DNA of 64,000 bases from Aromatoleum toluclasticum ATCC 700605. Lineage in GTDB: Bacteria; Pseudomonadota; Gammaproteobacteria; Burkholderiales; Rhodocyclaceae. The notes beneath the pieces were generated by a model. The model was not told the DNA's origin and made no database searches. It was given only the letters and a program-made list of their open reading frames with translations. The stretch is taken from assembly GCF_000378245.1 (NCBI RefSeq), contig NZ_KB899492.1:186001-250000 (forward strand), written 5' to 3'. Shown in pieces: positions 45,897 through 53,660 of this stretch (position 1 is its first letter; every line of letters starts with the position of its first letter). A program made the position numbers and the translations under genes.

Positions 45897-47330
45897 TCAG
45901 GCCGGGACGGCGTCCCGGCAGTCCTGGTCTTCGCGCAGCAACTCGCCCAGCGCGGCGAGGAAGCGCGCGTTCTCGACGGGCAGGCCGACGCTCACGCGGA
46001 TGTGTTGCGGCAGGCCGTAGCGGGCCATGCACTTCACCGCCACGCCGCGTTCGCCCAGGCGGGTGAGCGCATCGCGCGGCGCGCGCAGCAGCACGAAATT
46101 CGCCGCCGAAGGCACGAAGTCGACGCCAAGGCGCGCGAGGCCGCTCATCAGCACGTCGCGCTCGCGCGCATTCGCCGCGATGCTGGCGCCACGATGTCTT
46201 TCGTCCTGCAGCGCCGCGAGCGCGGCCGCCTGAGCGAGCGAGCCGAGGTGGTATTGCGGGCACAGTGCCGTCATGCGCCGCACGATCTCCGGCGGCGCAT
46301 AGCCGTAGCCGATGCGCAGGCCCGCGAGCCCCTCGACCTTCGAGAGCGAACGCAGGACGAGCACGGGCGCCCCGTCGCGCAGGTCGGCGATGCCGTCGAT
46401 CAAGTCCTGATCGAGCGCATAGTCGCGATACGCCTCGTCCAGCAGCAGCGCCGCGCCAGGGGGCAGTGCGTGGCGAAGACGGGTCCAGTCCGCCGGGGAC
46501 ATCAGCGTGCCGGTCGGGTTATGGGGCGATGCAACGACGACCATCCGTGTCGCCGGCGTGATGCGTTCGCGGAAGGCGTCGAAGCGGTAGTCCGCTCCGT
46601 CGAGCGGCACGCGAACCACCCGCGCACCGGTTCGGTCCGCCGCGGAACGATAGGCCGGAAAGGCCGGGTCGGGAATCAGCACCTCGCCGCCCGAGCCGAC
46701 GAGGCTGCGCATCGCCAGATCGATCAGCTCGCAGGCGCCATTGCCGATCAGCACGTGCGCCGGCGACAGTCCCGCCCGCCCGGCGAGCAAGCTGCGCAGC
46801 GCCGCTGCATCGACGGACGGATAGCGGTGCAACTGCGCCAGTTCGCGCGTGATCGCGGCGCACGCCGCGGGCGACGGTCCGCAGGGGTTTTCGTTGCCGG
46901 ACAGATCGACGGCGGGCACAGCCGCGCCGGCGTAATGCGCGTGGATCGACGCGACCAGCGCGGGATGGGGATCGGCCTGCGGGCGCGCGGCGCGCACCCG
47001 GGCGAAGGCCGCGTCGAGCGGCAGGCCGAGGTGCTCATGCAAGAAGCACGCGGCCAGCGCCGGCGAGCGCGAGATTCCCTGCTCGCAGTGCATCAGCACG
47101 CGGTGCCCCGCCGCAATGCGTGCGGCAAGGAAGGCCGCCGCCGCGCCGATCGTCGCGCCCGGCAGCGCCACGCGGTCGGCCACGGCCAGCCCCAGCTGCA
47201 GCGCCACCTCGGCCGGGCGGGCCAGCGGCGCCAGCGACAGCAGCGTATCGATGCCCGCCGCCTGCAGCGCCGCGCCGTCGGCGGCGTCGGCGCTGCTTCC
47301 CACGGCCAGCTGCGGCATCACGAAATCCAT
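45897..47330 (-). CDS. Fusion of a dual-specificity-phosphatase domain and a HisC-like PLP aminotransferase
   Basis: 477 residues from ATG 47330 with GGAGG upstream. Residues 1 to about 135 form a cysteine-phosphatase fold with the CX5R loop HCEQGISRSPA (Cys82, Arg88). Residues 140-477 form a fold-type I PLP enzyme: LSGNENPCGPSP, IGNGACELID, SPHNPTGT, DEAYRDY and SLSKVEGLAGLRIGY with Schiff-base Lys331. The aminotransferase resembles histidinol-phosphate aminotransferase or CobD-type enzymes acting on phosphorylated substrates. Joining it to a phosphatase suggests successive transamination and dephosphorylation, as in the last part of histidine synthesis. It heads the U32 operon. A regulatory role for the phosphatase domain is possible. 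Confidence 0.85.
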   Translation of the reverse strand: MDFVMPQLAVGSSADAADGAALQAAGIDTLLSLAPLARPAEVALQLGLAVADRVALPGATIGAAAAFLAARIAAGHRVLMHCEQGISRSPALAACFLHEHLGLPLDAAFARVRAARPQADPHPALVASIHAHYAGAAVPAVDLSGNENPCGPSPAACAAITRELAQLHRYPSVDAAALRSLLAGRAGLSPAHVLIGNGACELIDLAMRSLVGSGGEVLIPDPAFPAYRSAADRTGARVVRVPLDGADYRFDAFRERITPATRMVVVASPHNPTGTLMSPADWTRLRHALPPGAALLLDEAYRDYALDQDLIDGIADLRDGAPVLVLRSLSKVEGLAGLRIGYGYAPPEIVRRMTALCPQYHLGSLAQAAALAALQDERHRGASIAANARERDVLMSGLARLGVDFVPSAANFVLLRAPRDALTRLGERGVAVKCMARYGLPQHIRVSVGLPVENARFLAALGELLREDQDCRDAVPA

Positions 47331-47361
47331 TCCATCGCCCTCCGGGGCACACCTGCGAACA

Positions 47362-47378
47362 TGTCGACATCATCGACA
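47362..47378. promoter_or_regulatory. TGTCGA-N5-TCGACA dyad upstream of the U32 operon
   Basis: A perfect 6-bp inverted repeat (47362-47367 and 47373-47378) centred 40 bases before the first start codon of the operon. It is a suitable operator for a dimeric regulator; the family is unknown. No FNR-type TTGAT-N4-ATCAA box was found in this gap. Confidence 0.45.
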
Positions 47379-47404
47379 CGTGCGCAGCGGCGCGACACGG
47401 CAGG

Positions 47405-47426
47405 ATCATGAAGCGGAGATCATGAT
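47405..47426. promoter_or_regulatory. ATCATG-N10-CATGAT dyad upstream of the U32 operon
   Basis: A second inverted repeat with 6-bp arms in the 174-base gap between the MFS exporter gene and the operon. On the minus strand it lies between a TTGCAG hexamer and a CATGAT hexamer, so it would overlap a weak promoter if those are the -35 and -10 elements. Confidence 0.35.
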
Positions 47427-47504
47427 TTTCTGCAAATCCCTCTCGAGAATATGGTTATGACCAATCCACCGACCCGGCGTGCCGCCCCGCAGCACACGCA
47501 CGCC

Positions 47505-48698
47505 TCAGCGCACGCAGCCGCCCGCGCGCCGGCACCAGGCGATGAAGCCGATGCCGCCGAGCGTCAGGAAACCGGCCATGCCGGCCGCCAGCGTCAGCGG
47601 CGAATACCACAGCATGGGCGCGAAGATGCCGGCGATCGTCGAATTGACCCCGACCTGCAGGAAGCTCTGGCAGCTCGACGCCAGGCCGCGGTGCGACGGG
47701 AACAAGTCCAGCGCCAGCAGCGTCACGCTCGGCATCGACAGCGCCATGCCGAAGGTGTAGAGCACGATGGGCAGCACCGACCACGGCAGGCCGGGCGGCA
47801 GCAGCGTGGCAACCAGCAGGTTCGCAGCCGCCGCCGTCGCCATGATCGTCATGCCGATCGCGACCGTGCGGCGCACGTGCCAACGCCCGGCAACCCGCTC
47901 TGACAGCGCGGAACCCGCGCTCATGCCGACCACCGCGGGCACGAACAGCCAGCCGAATTCCTGGGCGCTGAGGCCCAGGTGCTGCATCAGGAAGGCCGGC
48001 GCCGACAGCACGTAGAGGAAGAAGCCGTTGAAGTTGAAGGCCGCCGCCGCGCTCAGCAGCACGAAGGCGCCGCTGCCCAGCACCCGCCGGTAGGCGCGCC
48101 AGAGCAGCACCGGATGCAGCGGATGGCGGTGCTCGGCCAGCAGGGTCTCGGGCAGGAAGCGCCAGGTGAGGAAGGCCAGCAGCGTGCCGAAGAAGGCGAG
48201 GAAGAAGAAGATCGCGCGCCAGCCCGCCGCGGCCAGCAGCAGGCCGCCGATGACAGGCGCGATCGCCGGGGCGACGCCGAAGATCAGCATCACGCGCGAC
48301 ATCAACCGCTGCGCGTGCGCGCCGTCGAACAGATCGCGGATCACCGCCCGCCCCACCACCATGCCCGCCCCGCCGACCATGCCCTGCAGCGCGCGGCCCA
48401 CCCATAGCCATTCGATCGACGGCGCCAGCGCGCACACCAGCGAGGCCAGCGCGAACAGCACGCTGCCGGCGATGAGCACGTGCCGGCGCCCGAAATGGTC
48501 CGCGAGCGCGCCATGCCACAGCACCATGAAGGCGAAGGTCGCCATGTAGGCGGTGAGGGTCTGCTGGATCTGCAGCTGCGAGGCGCCGAGATCCGTCGCC
48601 ATCGCACCGAACGCGGGCAGGTAGGTGTCGATCGAAAACGGCCCGATGGCGGCGAGCGCAGCGAGCACAAACGCGAGCCAGGGCGAGGAGGCGGGCAT
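47505..48698 (-). CDS. Bcr/CflA-type MFS drug/metabolite exporter
   Basis: 397 residues with 12 predicted helices. The N-terminus has the Bcr/CflA motif IGPFSIDTYLPAFGAM, the A-like loop is GALADHFGRRHV, and motif C is VMLIFGVAPAIAPVIGG. It uses the proton gradient to export drugs or metabolites. It is transcribed in the same direction as the U32 operon, 174 bases before its first gene, so it might export the operon product; this is inference from position. Confidence 0.88.
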   Translation of the reverse strand: MPASSPWLAFVLAALAAIGPFSIDTYLPAFGAMATDLGASQLQIQQTLTAYMATFAFMVLWHGALADHFGRRHVLIAGSVLFALASLVCALAPSIEWLWVGRALQGMVGGAGMVVGRAVIRDLFDGAHAQRLMSRVMLIFGVAPAIAPVIGGLLLAAAGWRAIFFFLAFFGTLLAFLTWRFLPETLLAEHRHPLHPVLLWRAYRRVLGSGAFVLLSAAAAFNFNGFFLYVLSAPAFLMQHLGLSAQEFGWLFVPAVVGMSAGSALSERVAGRWHVRRTVAIGMTIMATAAAANLLVATLLPPGLPWSVLPIVLYTFGMALSMPSVTLLALDLFPSHRGLASSCQSFLQVGVNSTIAGIFAPMLWYSPLTLAAGMAGFLTLGGIGFIAWCRRAGGCVR

Positions 48699-48764
48699 CA
48701 GGGGGATCTCTGGGGTCGTTGTTGTTCGGTACCGGGCATCCCCCCGAGCGCCCCGCAGGCCGCG

Positions 48765-50264
48765 TCAGCGCGAGTCGAGGCCGCGCCGGTACTGGATCGC
48801 CTCGGCCAGATGTGCAGGGCCGACGCGCTCGGCGCCGGCCAGGTCCGCGATCGTGCGGGCGACCTTCAGGATGCGATGATACCCGCGTGCGGACAGGTTC
48901 AACCGCCGGATCGCATGATCGAGCAAGGCCTTGCCCTGCTCGTCGGGCGCGCACAGCGCATCGACACGACCGGGCGCGAGGTGGCTGTTCGCCCCGCCCT
49001 GGCGTTCCCGCTGCACGGTCCAGGCCTGCACGACGCGCTCGCGCACGGCTGCGCTGGATTCGCCCGCAGGCTGGCCGGTCATCTCCGTATGGTCGAGCAG
49101 CGGCACCTCGATGACGATGTCCATGCGGTCGAGCAACGGCCCCGACAGGCGTCCGCGGTAACGCGCAACCTGGTCCGGCGAACAGCGGCAGCGCCCGCCC
49201 TTGTCGCCGGCGTGGCCGCAGGGACAGGGATTCATCGCTGCGACGAGCTGGAAGCGGGCGGGAAACTCTGCGCGCTGGCGTGCCCGCGACACGGTTACCG
49301 TGCCGGTCTCCAGCGGCTCGCGCAGCGCCTCGAGCACGCGGCGGTCGAACTCGGGCAGCTCGTCGAGGAAGAGCACGCCGCGGTGCGCGAGGCTGATCTC
49401 GCCCGGCCGCGGGTTCGCTCCGCCGCCCACAAGCGCCGGCGCCGACGCCGAGTGGTGCGGCGCGCGGTAGGGCCGGCGGCCCCAGCGGCGGGCGTCGAAG
49501 GGTCCTTCGAGCGACTGGATCGACGCACTCTCGATCGCCTCGGCCTCGTCGAGCGGCGGCAACAGCCCCGGCAGGCGACGCGCGAGCATGGACTTGCCGG
49601 TTCCGGGTGGGCCGAACATCAGCAGCGAATGCTGCCCGGCGGCAGCGACTTCGAGCGCGCGGCGGGCCTGCAGCTGCCCCTTCACCTCGGCGAGATCCGC
49701 GTCGTCGTCCCGCCCTTCGGCGAGCGGTGGCGCCGGCCGGCGCGCAAGCGGCGTGTGGCCGTTGAGGTGCGCGCACACCGCCAGTAGGCTGGTCGCGGGC
49801 AGCACGCTGGCGCCGCGCGCGAGCGCCGCCTCGTCGGCGTTGGCGGCCGGCAGCACCAGCGCACGGCCGGTGCGTCCGCTCTCCAGCGCCATCGCGAGGC
49901 CGCCGCGCACCCCGCGCAGGCTGCCGTCGAGCGAGAGTTCGCCGACGAATTCGTGCTTTGCGAGTCCCGCTGCATCGACCTGCCCCGACGCCACAAGGAT
50001 CCCCAGCGCGATCGGCAGGTCGAAGCGCCCGCCCTCCTTGGGCAGGTCGGCGGGGGCGAGATTGACGGTGATGCGGCGTTGCGGGAATTCGAACTGCGAG
50101 GTCGCGATCGCGGCGCGCACGCGTTCGCGCGCCTCGCGGACTTCGGTGTCGGGCAGGCCGACCAGGTTGAATGCGGGCAGGCCGTTGGCGAGATGGACTT
50201 CCACCGTCACCTCGGGCGCGCCCATGCCTGCGAGCGCCCTGGTGCGTACGAGTGCCAGCGACAT
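48765..50264 (-). CDS. comM: YifB/ComM-family AAA+ ATPase (Mg-chelatase-like)
   Basis: 499 residues from ATG 50264 (GGAGG). An N-terminal Lon-like S5 fold domain (VTVEVHLANGLPAFNLVGLPD; DLPKEGGRFDLPIALG) is followed by AAA+ motifs: Walker A GPPGTGKS, Walker B GVLFLDELPEF, AAMNPCPCG with a Cys cluster (CPCGHAGDKGGRCRC), and sensor/arginine region SGPLLDRMDI. ComM is a hexameric branch-migration helicase used in natural transformation. The pilus operon with fimT elsewhere in the window fits competence. Confidence 0.93.
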   Translation of the reverse strand: MSLALVRTRALAGMGAPEVTVEVHLANGLPAFNLVGLPDTEVREARERVRAAIATSQFEFPQRRITVNLAPADLPKEGGRFDLPIALGILVASGQVDAAGLAKHEFVGELSLDGSLRGVRGGLAMALESGRTGRALVLPAANADEAALARGASVLPATSLLAVCAHLNGHTPLARRPAPPLAEGRDDDADLAEVKGQLQARRALEVAAAGQHSLLMFGPPGTGKSMLARRLPGLLPPLDEAEAIESASIQSLEGPFDARRWGRRPYRAPHHSASAPALVGGGANPRPGEISLAHRGVLFLDELPEFDRRVLEALREPLETGTVTVSRARQRAEFPARFQLVAAMNPCPCGHAGDKGGRCRCSPDQVARYRGRLSGPLLDRMDIVIEVPLLDHTEMTGQPAGESSAAVRERVVQAWTVQRERQGGANSHLAPGRVDALCAPDEQGKALLDHAIRRLNLSARGYHRILKVARTIADLAGAERVGPAHLAEAIQYRRGLDSR

Positions 50265-50368
50265 CGGTACCTCCGGAATGGACTGCACGCAGTCTACCGG
50301 AGGCACCGACAATGACAAAAGACTATCTCCTGCGCGTGGATGCGACGGCGCCGGTCAGGCGCTGCCGC

Positions 50369-50632
50369 TCACTCCTCGTCGCGGTCGGCGCGGGCGCGTG
50401 CGAGTTCGGATTCCAGCGTGGCGACGCGGTCTTCCAGTTCGGCGAGCTTCTGGCGCGCGTGCGCAAGCACCTCGCGCTGCACGTCGAACTCCTCGCGCGT
50501 GACCAGATCGAGCTTGCCGAAGGCGCTGCCGAGCAGGGCCTTGGCGTTCTTTTCGAAGTCGCGGGCGGGATTGCTGGCGGCGAGTTCGGACAACTTGGCA
50601 CCGATCTCGTCGAGGAAGCGGGGGCCTGCCAT
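50369..50632 (-). CDS. ubiK: UbiK-family ubiquinone biosynthesis accessory factor
   Basis: 87 residues from ATG 50632 (GAGG upstream). Starts MAGPRFLDEIGAKLSELAASNPARDFEKNAKALLGS and ends in a coiled coil (REVLAHARQKLAELEDRVATLESELARAR), the layout of UbiK (YqiC). It assists the Ubi metabolon with UbiJ. It is on the same strand as the U32 operon but separated from it by comM and the exporter. Confidence 0.92.
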   Translation of the reverse strand: MAGPRFLDEIGAKLSELAASNPARDFEKNAKALLGSAFGKLDLVTREEFDVQREVLAHARQKLAELEDRVATLESELARARADRDEE

Positions 50633-50763
50633 GTAGATACCTCTGGAGCGTAAGCGAAGGGCAAAAGTCTAGCACGGGCGCGGGTTCGGGTACGGACGGA
50701 CGCCCCATTGCGGTGAGCGGCCCGGACTCAGCGCGGCGCGACGCACCACGAAATCGACTAGAA

Positions 50764-50780
50764 CGCACCATGGAGGTGCA
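50764..50780 (+). promoter_or_regulatory. NtrC-type enhancer site
   Basis: CGCACC-ATGGA-GGTGCA is a dyad one base from the NtrC consensus TGCACC-N5-GGTGCA. It lies about 110 bases upstream of a -24/-12 promoter, the usual distance for a sigma-54 activator. Confidence 0.75.
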
Positions 50781-50890
50781 TTTCGTGTGCGAGCACTCTG
50801 CTGCAAGTGCACAAAATTCCGTCCGCGGCGCCCCTTGAAACCGATCATTACCTTTTATAAACAATGCGTTGTGTCGCCATTTCGACAACT

Positions 50891-50906
50891 TGGCACGGCA
50901 CATGCA
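50891..50906 (+). promoter_or_regulatory. Sigma-54 promoter of torF-glnK-amtB
   Basis: TGGCACG-GCAC-ATGCA: perfect -24 element, GG (50892-50893) to GC (50904-50905) spacing of 12, one mismatch in the -12 element. Predicted start near 50917, 39 bases before the torF ATG. With the NtrC box it implies induction under nitrogen limitation. Confidence 0.85.
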
Positions 50907-50955
50907 AAGGAGGACTCGCCAGCAATCAAAAAACCAACCATCAAGGAGCAACACC

Positions 50956-51699
50956 ATGCACAAGCGCATCATCGCCCTGGCCGTTGCAGCAGCCCTCCCG
51001 CTGATCGCTTCCGGCACGGCGGCCGCCGCCGACAGCCCGATCGCCGCGAACGTCGCCCTGGTGTCCGACTACGCCTACCGCGGCATCAGCCAGACCGACG
51101 AGAAGCCGGCGCTGCAGGGCGGCTTCGATTATGCGCATGCCAGCGGCCTGTACGTGGGCGTGTGGGGGTCGAACGTGTCGTGGCTGAGCGATCTCGAGCG
51201 CGGCACCGGCGAGCACTCCGGCAACAGCCTCGAACTGGATGTCTACGGCGGCTACAAGGGCACGGTCGGCGACATCGGCTACGACGTGGGCCTGCTGCAG
51301 TACGTCTATCCGGGCGAGTTCGACTCGGGCTGGCGCACCACGATCGGCCTGAAGAAGCCGAACACGCTGGAAGGCTACGTCGGCCTGTCGTGGCAGTTCC
51401 TGTCGTTCAAGTACTCGAACTCCTTCACCAACCTGTTCGGCGCGCCGGACTCGAAGGGCAGCCAGTACTTCGACCTGTCGGCCGCCTACGAGGTGATCCC
51501 CGGCACGACGCTCAACGCCCACGTCGGTCACCAGAAGATCGCCGGTCCGGCGCTGTCCTACACCGACTGGAAGGTCGGCGTGAGCCAGGTCGTCGCGGGC
51601 GTGACGCTGGGCCTGCACTACGTGGATACCAACCTGAAGGACAAGGAAGACCTCAACGCCGACGGCCGCTACGTCGTGAGCGTCAGCAAGACCTTCTGA
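50956..51699 (+). CDS. TorF-family putative outer-membrane porin
   Basis: 247 residues from ATG 50956 (AAGGAG upstream). A signal peptide ends TAAAAD; the mature protein starts with ANVALVSDYAYRGISQTDEKPALQGGFDYAHASGLYVGVWGSNV, the TorF/gcw-chp signature, and ends in a C-terminal Phe (VVSVSKTF) as expected for a beta-barrel. It is first in the operon with glnK and amtB and under the nitrogen-regulated promoter, so it may ease entry of nitrogen compounds across the outer membrane. Confidence 0.9.
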   Translation: MHKRIIALAVAAALPLIASGTAAAADSPIAANVALVSDYAYRGISQTDEKPALQGGFDYAHASGLYVGVWGSNVSWLSDLERGTGEHSGNSLELDVYGGYKGTVGDIGYDVGLLQYVYPGEFDSGWRTTIGLKKPNTLEGYVGLSWQFLSFKYSNSFTNLFGAPDSKGSQYFDLSAAYEVIPGTTLNAHVGHQKIAGPALSYTDWKVGVSQVVAGVTLGLHYVDTNLKDKEDLNADGRYVVSVSKTF

Positions 51700-51737
51700 G
51701 CATGCAAGGCCGCGGGGCTCCGGCCCCGCAAGACTGA

Positions 51738-52088
<351 letters not shown>

Positions 52089-52099
52089 GGGAGAACACC

Positions 52100-53560
52100 A
52101 TGAAAAAACTGTTTGCTGTCCTGCTTGCGGTCCTGGCTCTCGGCTTCGCCGGCCTCGCCAGCGCCGAGGATGCCCCGGCCGCGGCCGAGGCCGTCACCGC
52201 GGTTGCCGATGCGGCGGCCGCTGCCGCCCCCGCGGCCGCGGCGCCTGCTGCCACGGTCAACAAGGGCGACACCGCCTGGATGCTGACCTCCACCGCGCTG
52301 GTCGCCTTCATGGTGATCCCGGGCCTCGCGCTGTTCTACGGCGGCCTAGTGCGCTCGAAGAACATGCTGTCGGTGCTGATGCAGGTCTTCGTGATCTTCT
52401 CGCTGATGATCGTGCTGTGGTTCGTCTACGGCTACAGCCTCGCCTTCACCGAGGGCAATGCCTTCGTCGGCGGCTTGTCGAAGGCCTTCCTCAGCGGCGT
52501 GACGGTCGATTCGATGGCCGCGACCTTCAGCAAGGGCGTCGCGATCCCCGAGTTCGCCTACATCATCTTCCAGGCAACCTTCGCGGCGATCACCCCGGCG
52601 CTGATCGTCGGCGCCTTCGCCGAGCGCATGAAGTTCTCCGCGGTGCTCCTCTTCATGGTGCTGTGGTTCACCTTCTCCTACCTGCCGATGGCCCACATGG
52701 TGTGGTACTGGGCGGGCCCGGATGCCTACATCGACGCCGCCGCGGGTGACGCGGCCGCCGCGACCGCGGGCTTCCTGTTCCAGAAGGGTGCGCTCGACTT
52801 CGCCGGCGGTACCGTGGTGCACATCAACGCCGCCGTCGCCGGCCTGGTGGGTGCCTTCATGATCGGCAAGCGCATCGGCTACGGTCGCGAGTCGATGGCC
52901 CCGCACTCGCTGACGCTGACCATGGTCGGTGCGTCGATGCTGTGGATCGGCTGGTTCGGTTTCAACGCCGGCTCCAACCTCGAAGCCAACGGCCTGGCCG
53001 CGCTGGCCTTCCTCAACACGATGGTCGCGACCGGCATGGCGGCGATGTCGTGGATGGCCGCCGAATGGCTGATGAAGGGCAAGCCCTCGCTGCTGGGTGC
53101 TGCTTCGGGTGCGGTATCGGGTCTGGTTGCGATCACCCCGGCCTGCGGCTGGGTCGGCCCGATGGGCGCGCTGGTGATCGGGCTGCTGGCCGGCGTGATC
53201 TGCCTGTGGGGCGTGAATGGCCTCAAGCGCATGCTCGGCGCCGACGACGCGCTCGACGTGTTCGGCGTGCATGGCGTGGGCGGCATCCTCGGCGCGATCC
53301 TGACCGGAGTGTTCGCCAACCCGGACCTCGGCGGCGTCGGCGTGTATGACTACGTCGCCAACGCGGTGGCCCCGTTCTCGACCTCGGCGCAGGTCACCAG
53401 CCAGGTCTGGGGCGTGGTGGTCGCGATCCTGTGGTCGGGCGTCGTGTCGGTGGTGGCCTACAAGATCGTCGATGTGCTGATCGGCCTGCGCGTGCCGGAA
53501 GAAGAAGAGCGCGAAGGCCTGGACATCACGGCCCACGGCGAGACGGCCTACCACGTCTGA
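52100..53560 (+). CDS. amtB: Ammonium transporter AmtB
   Basis: 486 residues. Cleavable signal (MKKLFAVLLAVLALGFAGLASA), an Ala/Pro-rich linker (about 25-53), then 11 helices starting DTAWMLTSTALVAFM. The channel twin His are His241 (VHINAAVAG) and His391 (FGVHGVGGILGAI). Trp/Phe gate residues lie in MVLWFTFSYLPMAHMVW. Paired with GlnK, which blocks it. The C-terminal tail EEEREGLDITAHGE is the GlnK-contacting type. Followed by a strong terminator. Confidence 0.97.
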   Translation: MKKLFAVLLAVLALGFAGLASAEDAPAAAEAVTAVADAAAAAAPAAAAPAATVNKGDTAWMLTSTALVAFMVIPGLALFYGGLVRSKNMLSVLMQVFVIFSLMIVLWFVYGYSLAFTEGNAFVGGLSKAFLSGVTVDSMAATFSKGVAIPEFAYIIFQATFAAITPALIVGAFAERMKFSAVLLFMVLWFTFSYLPMAHMVWYWAGPDAYIDAAAGDAAAATAGFLFQKGALDFAGGTVVHINAAVAGLVGAFMIGKRIGYGRESMAPHSLTLTMVGASMLWIGWFGFNAGSNLEANGLAALAFLNTMVATGMAAMSWMAAEWLMKGKPSLLGAASGAVSGLVAITPACGWVGPMGALVIGLLAGVICLWGVNGLKRMLGADDALDVFGVHGVGGILGAILTGVFANPDLGGVGVYDYVANAVAPFSTSAQVTSQVWGVVVAILWSGVVSVVAYKIVDVLIGLRVPEEEEREGLDITAHGETAYHV

Positions 53561-53595
53561 GCATTGCCGGATCGCTCCCTCGTCCGGTCCTGCAG

Positions 53596-53623
53596 CGGGC
53601 GCCCCTCCGGGGGCGCCCGTTTT
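53596..53623 (+). terminator. Terminator of the torF-glnK-amtB operon
   Basis: CGGGCGCCCC (53596-53605), TCCG loop, GGGGCGCCCG (53610-53619), then TTTT. Perfect 10-bp stem, 36 bases after the amtB stop codon, between convergent genes. Confidence 0.9.
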
Positions 53624-53660
53624 CGTTCACGCCCGCCGGGCAGGTCTCGCCCGCCGCGAT

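Noticed and set aside
47331-47504. FNR box controlling the U32 operon
   Set aside because: No TTGAT-N4-ATCAA-like sequence is present in the gap, although known ubiUV genes can be oxygen-regulated.
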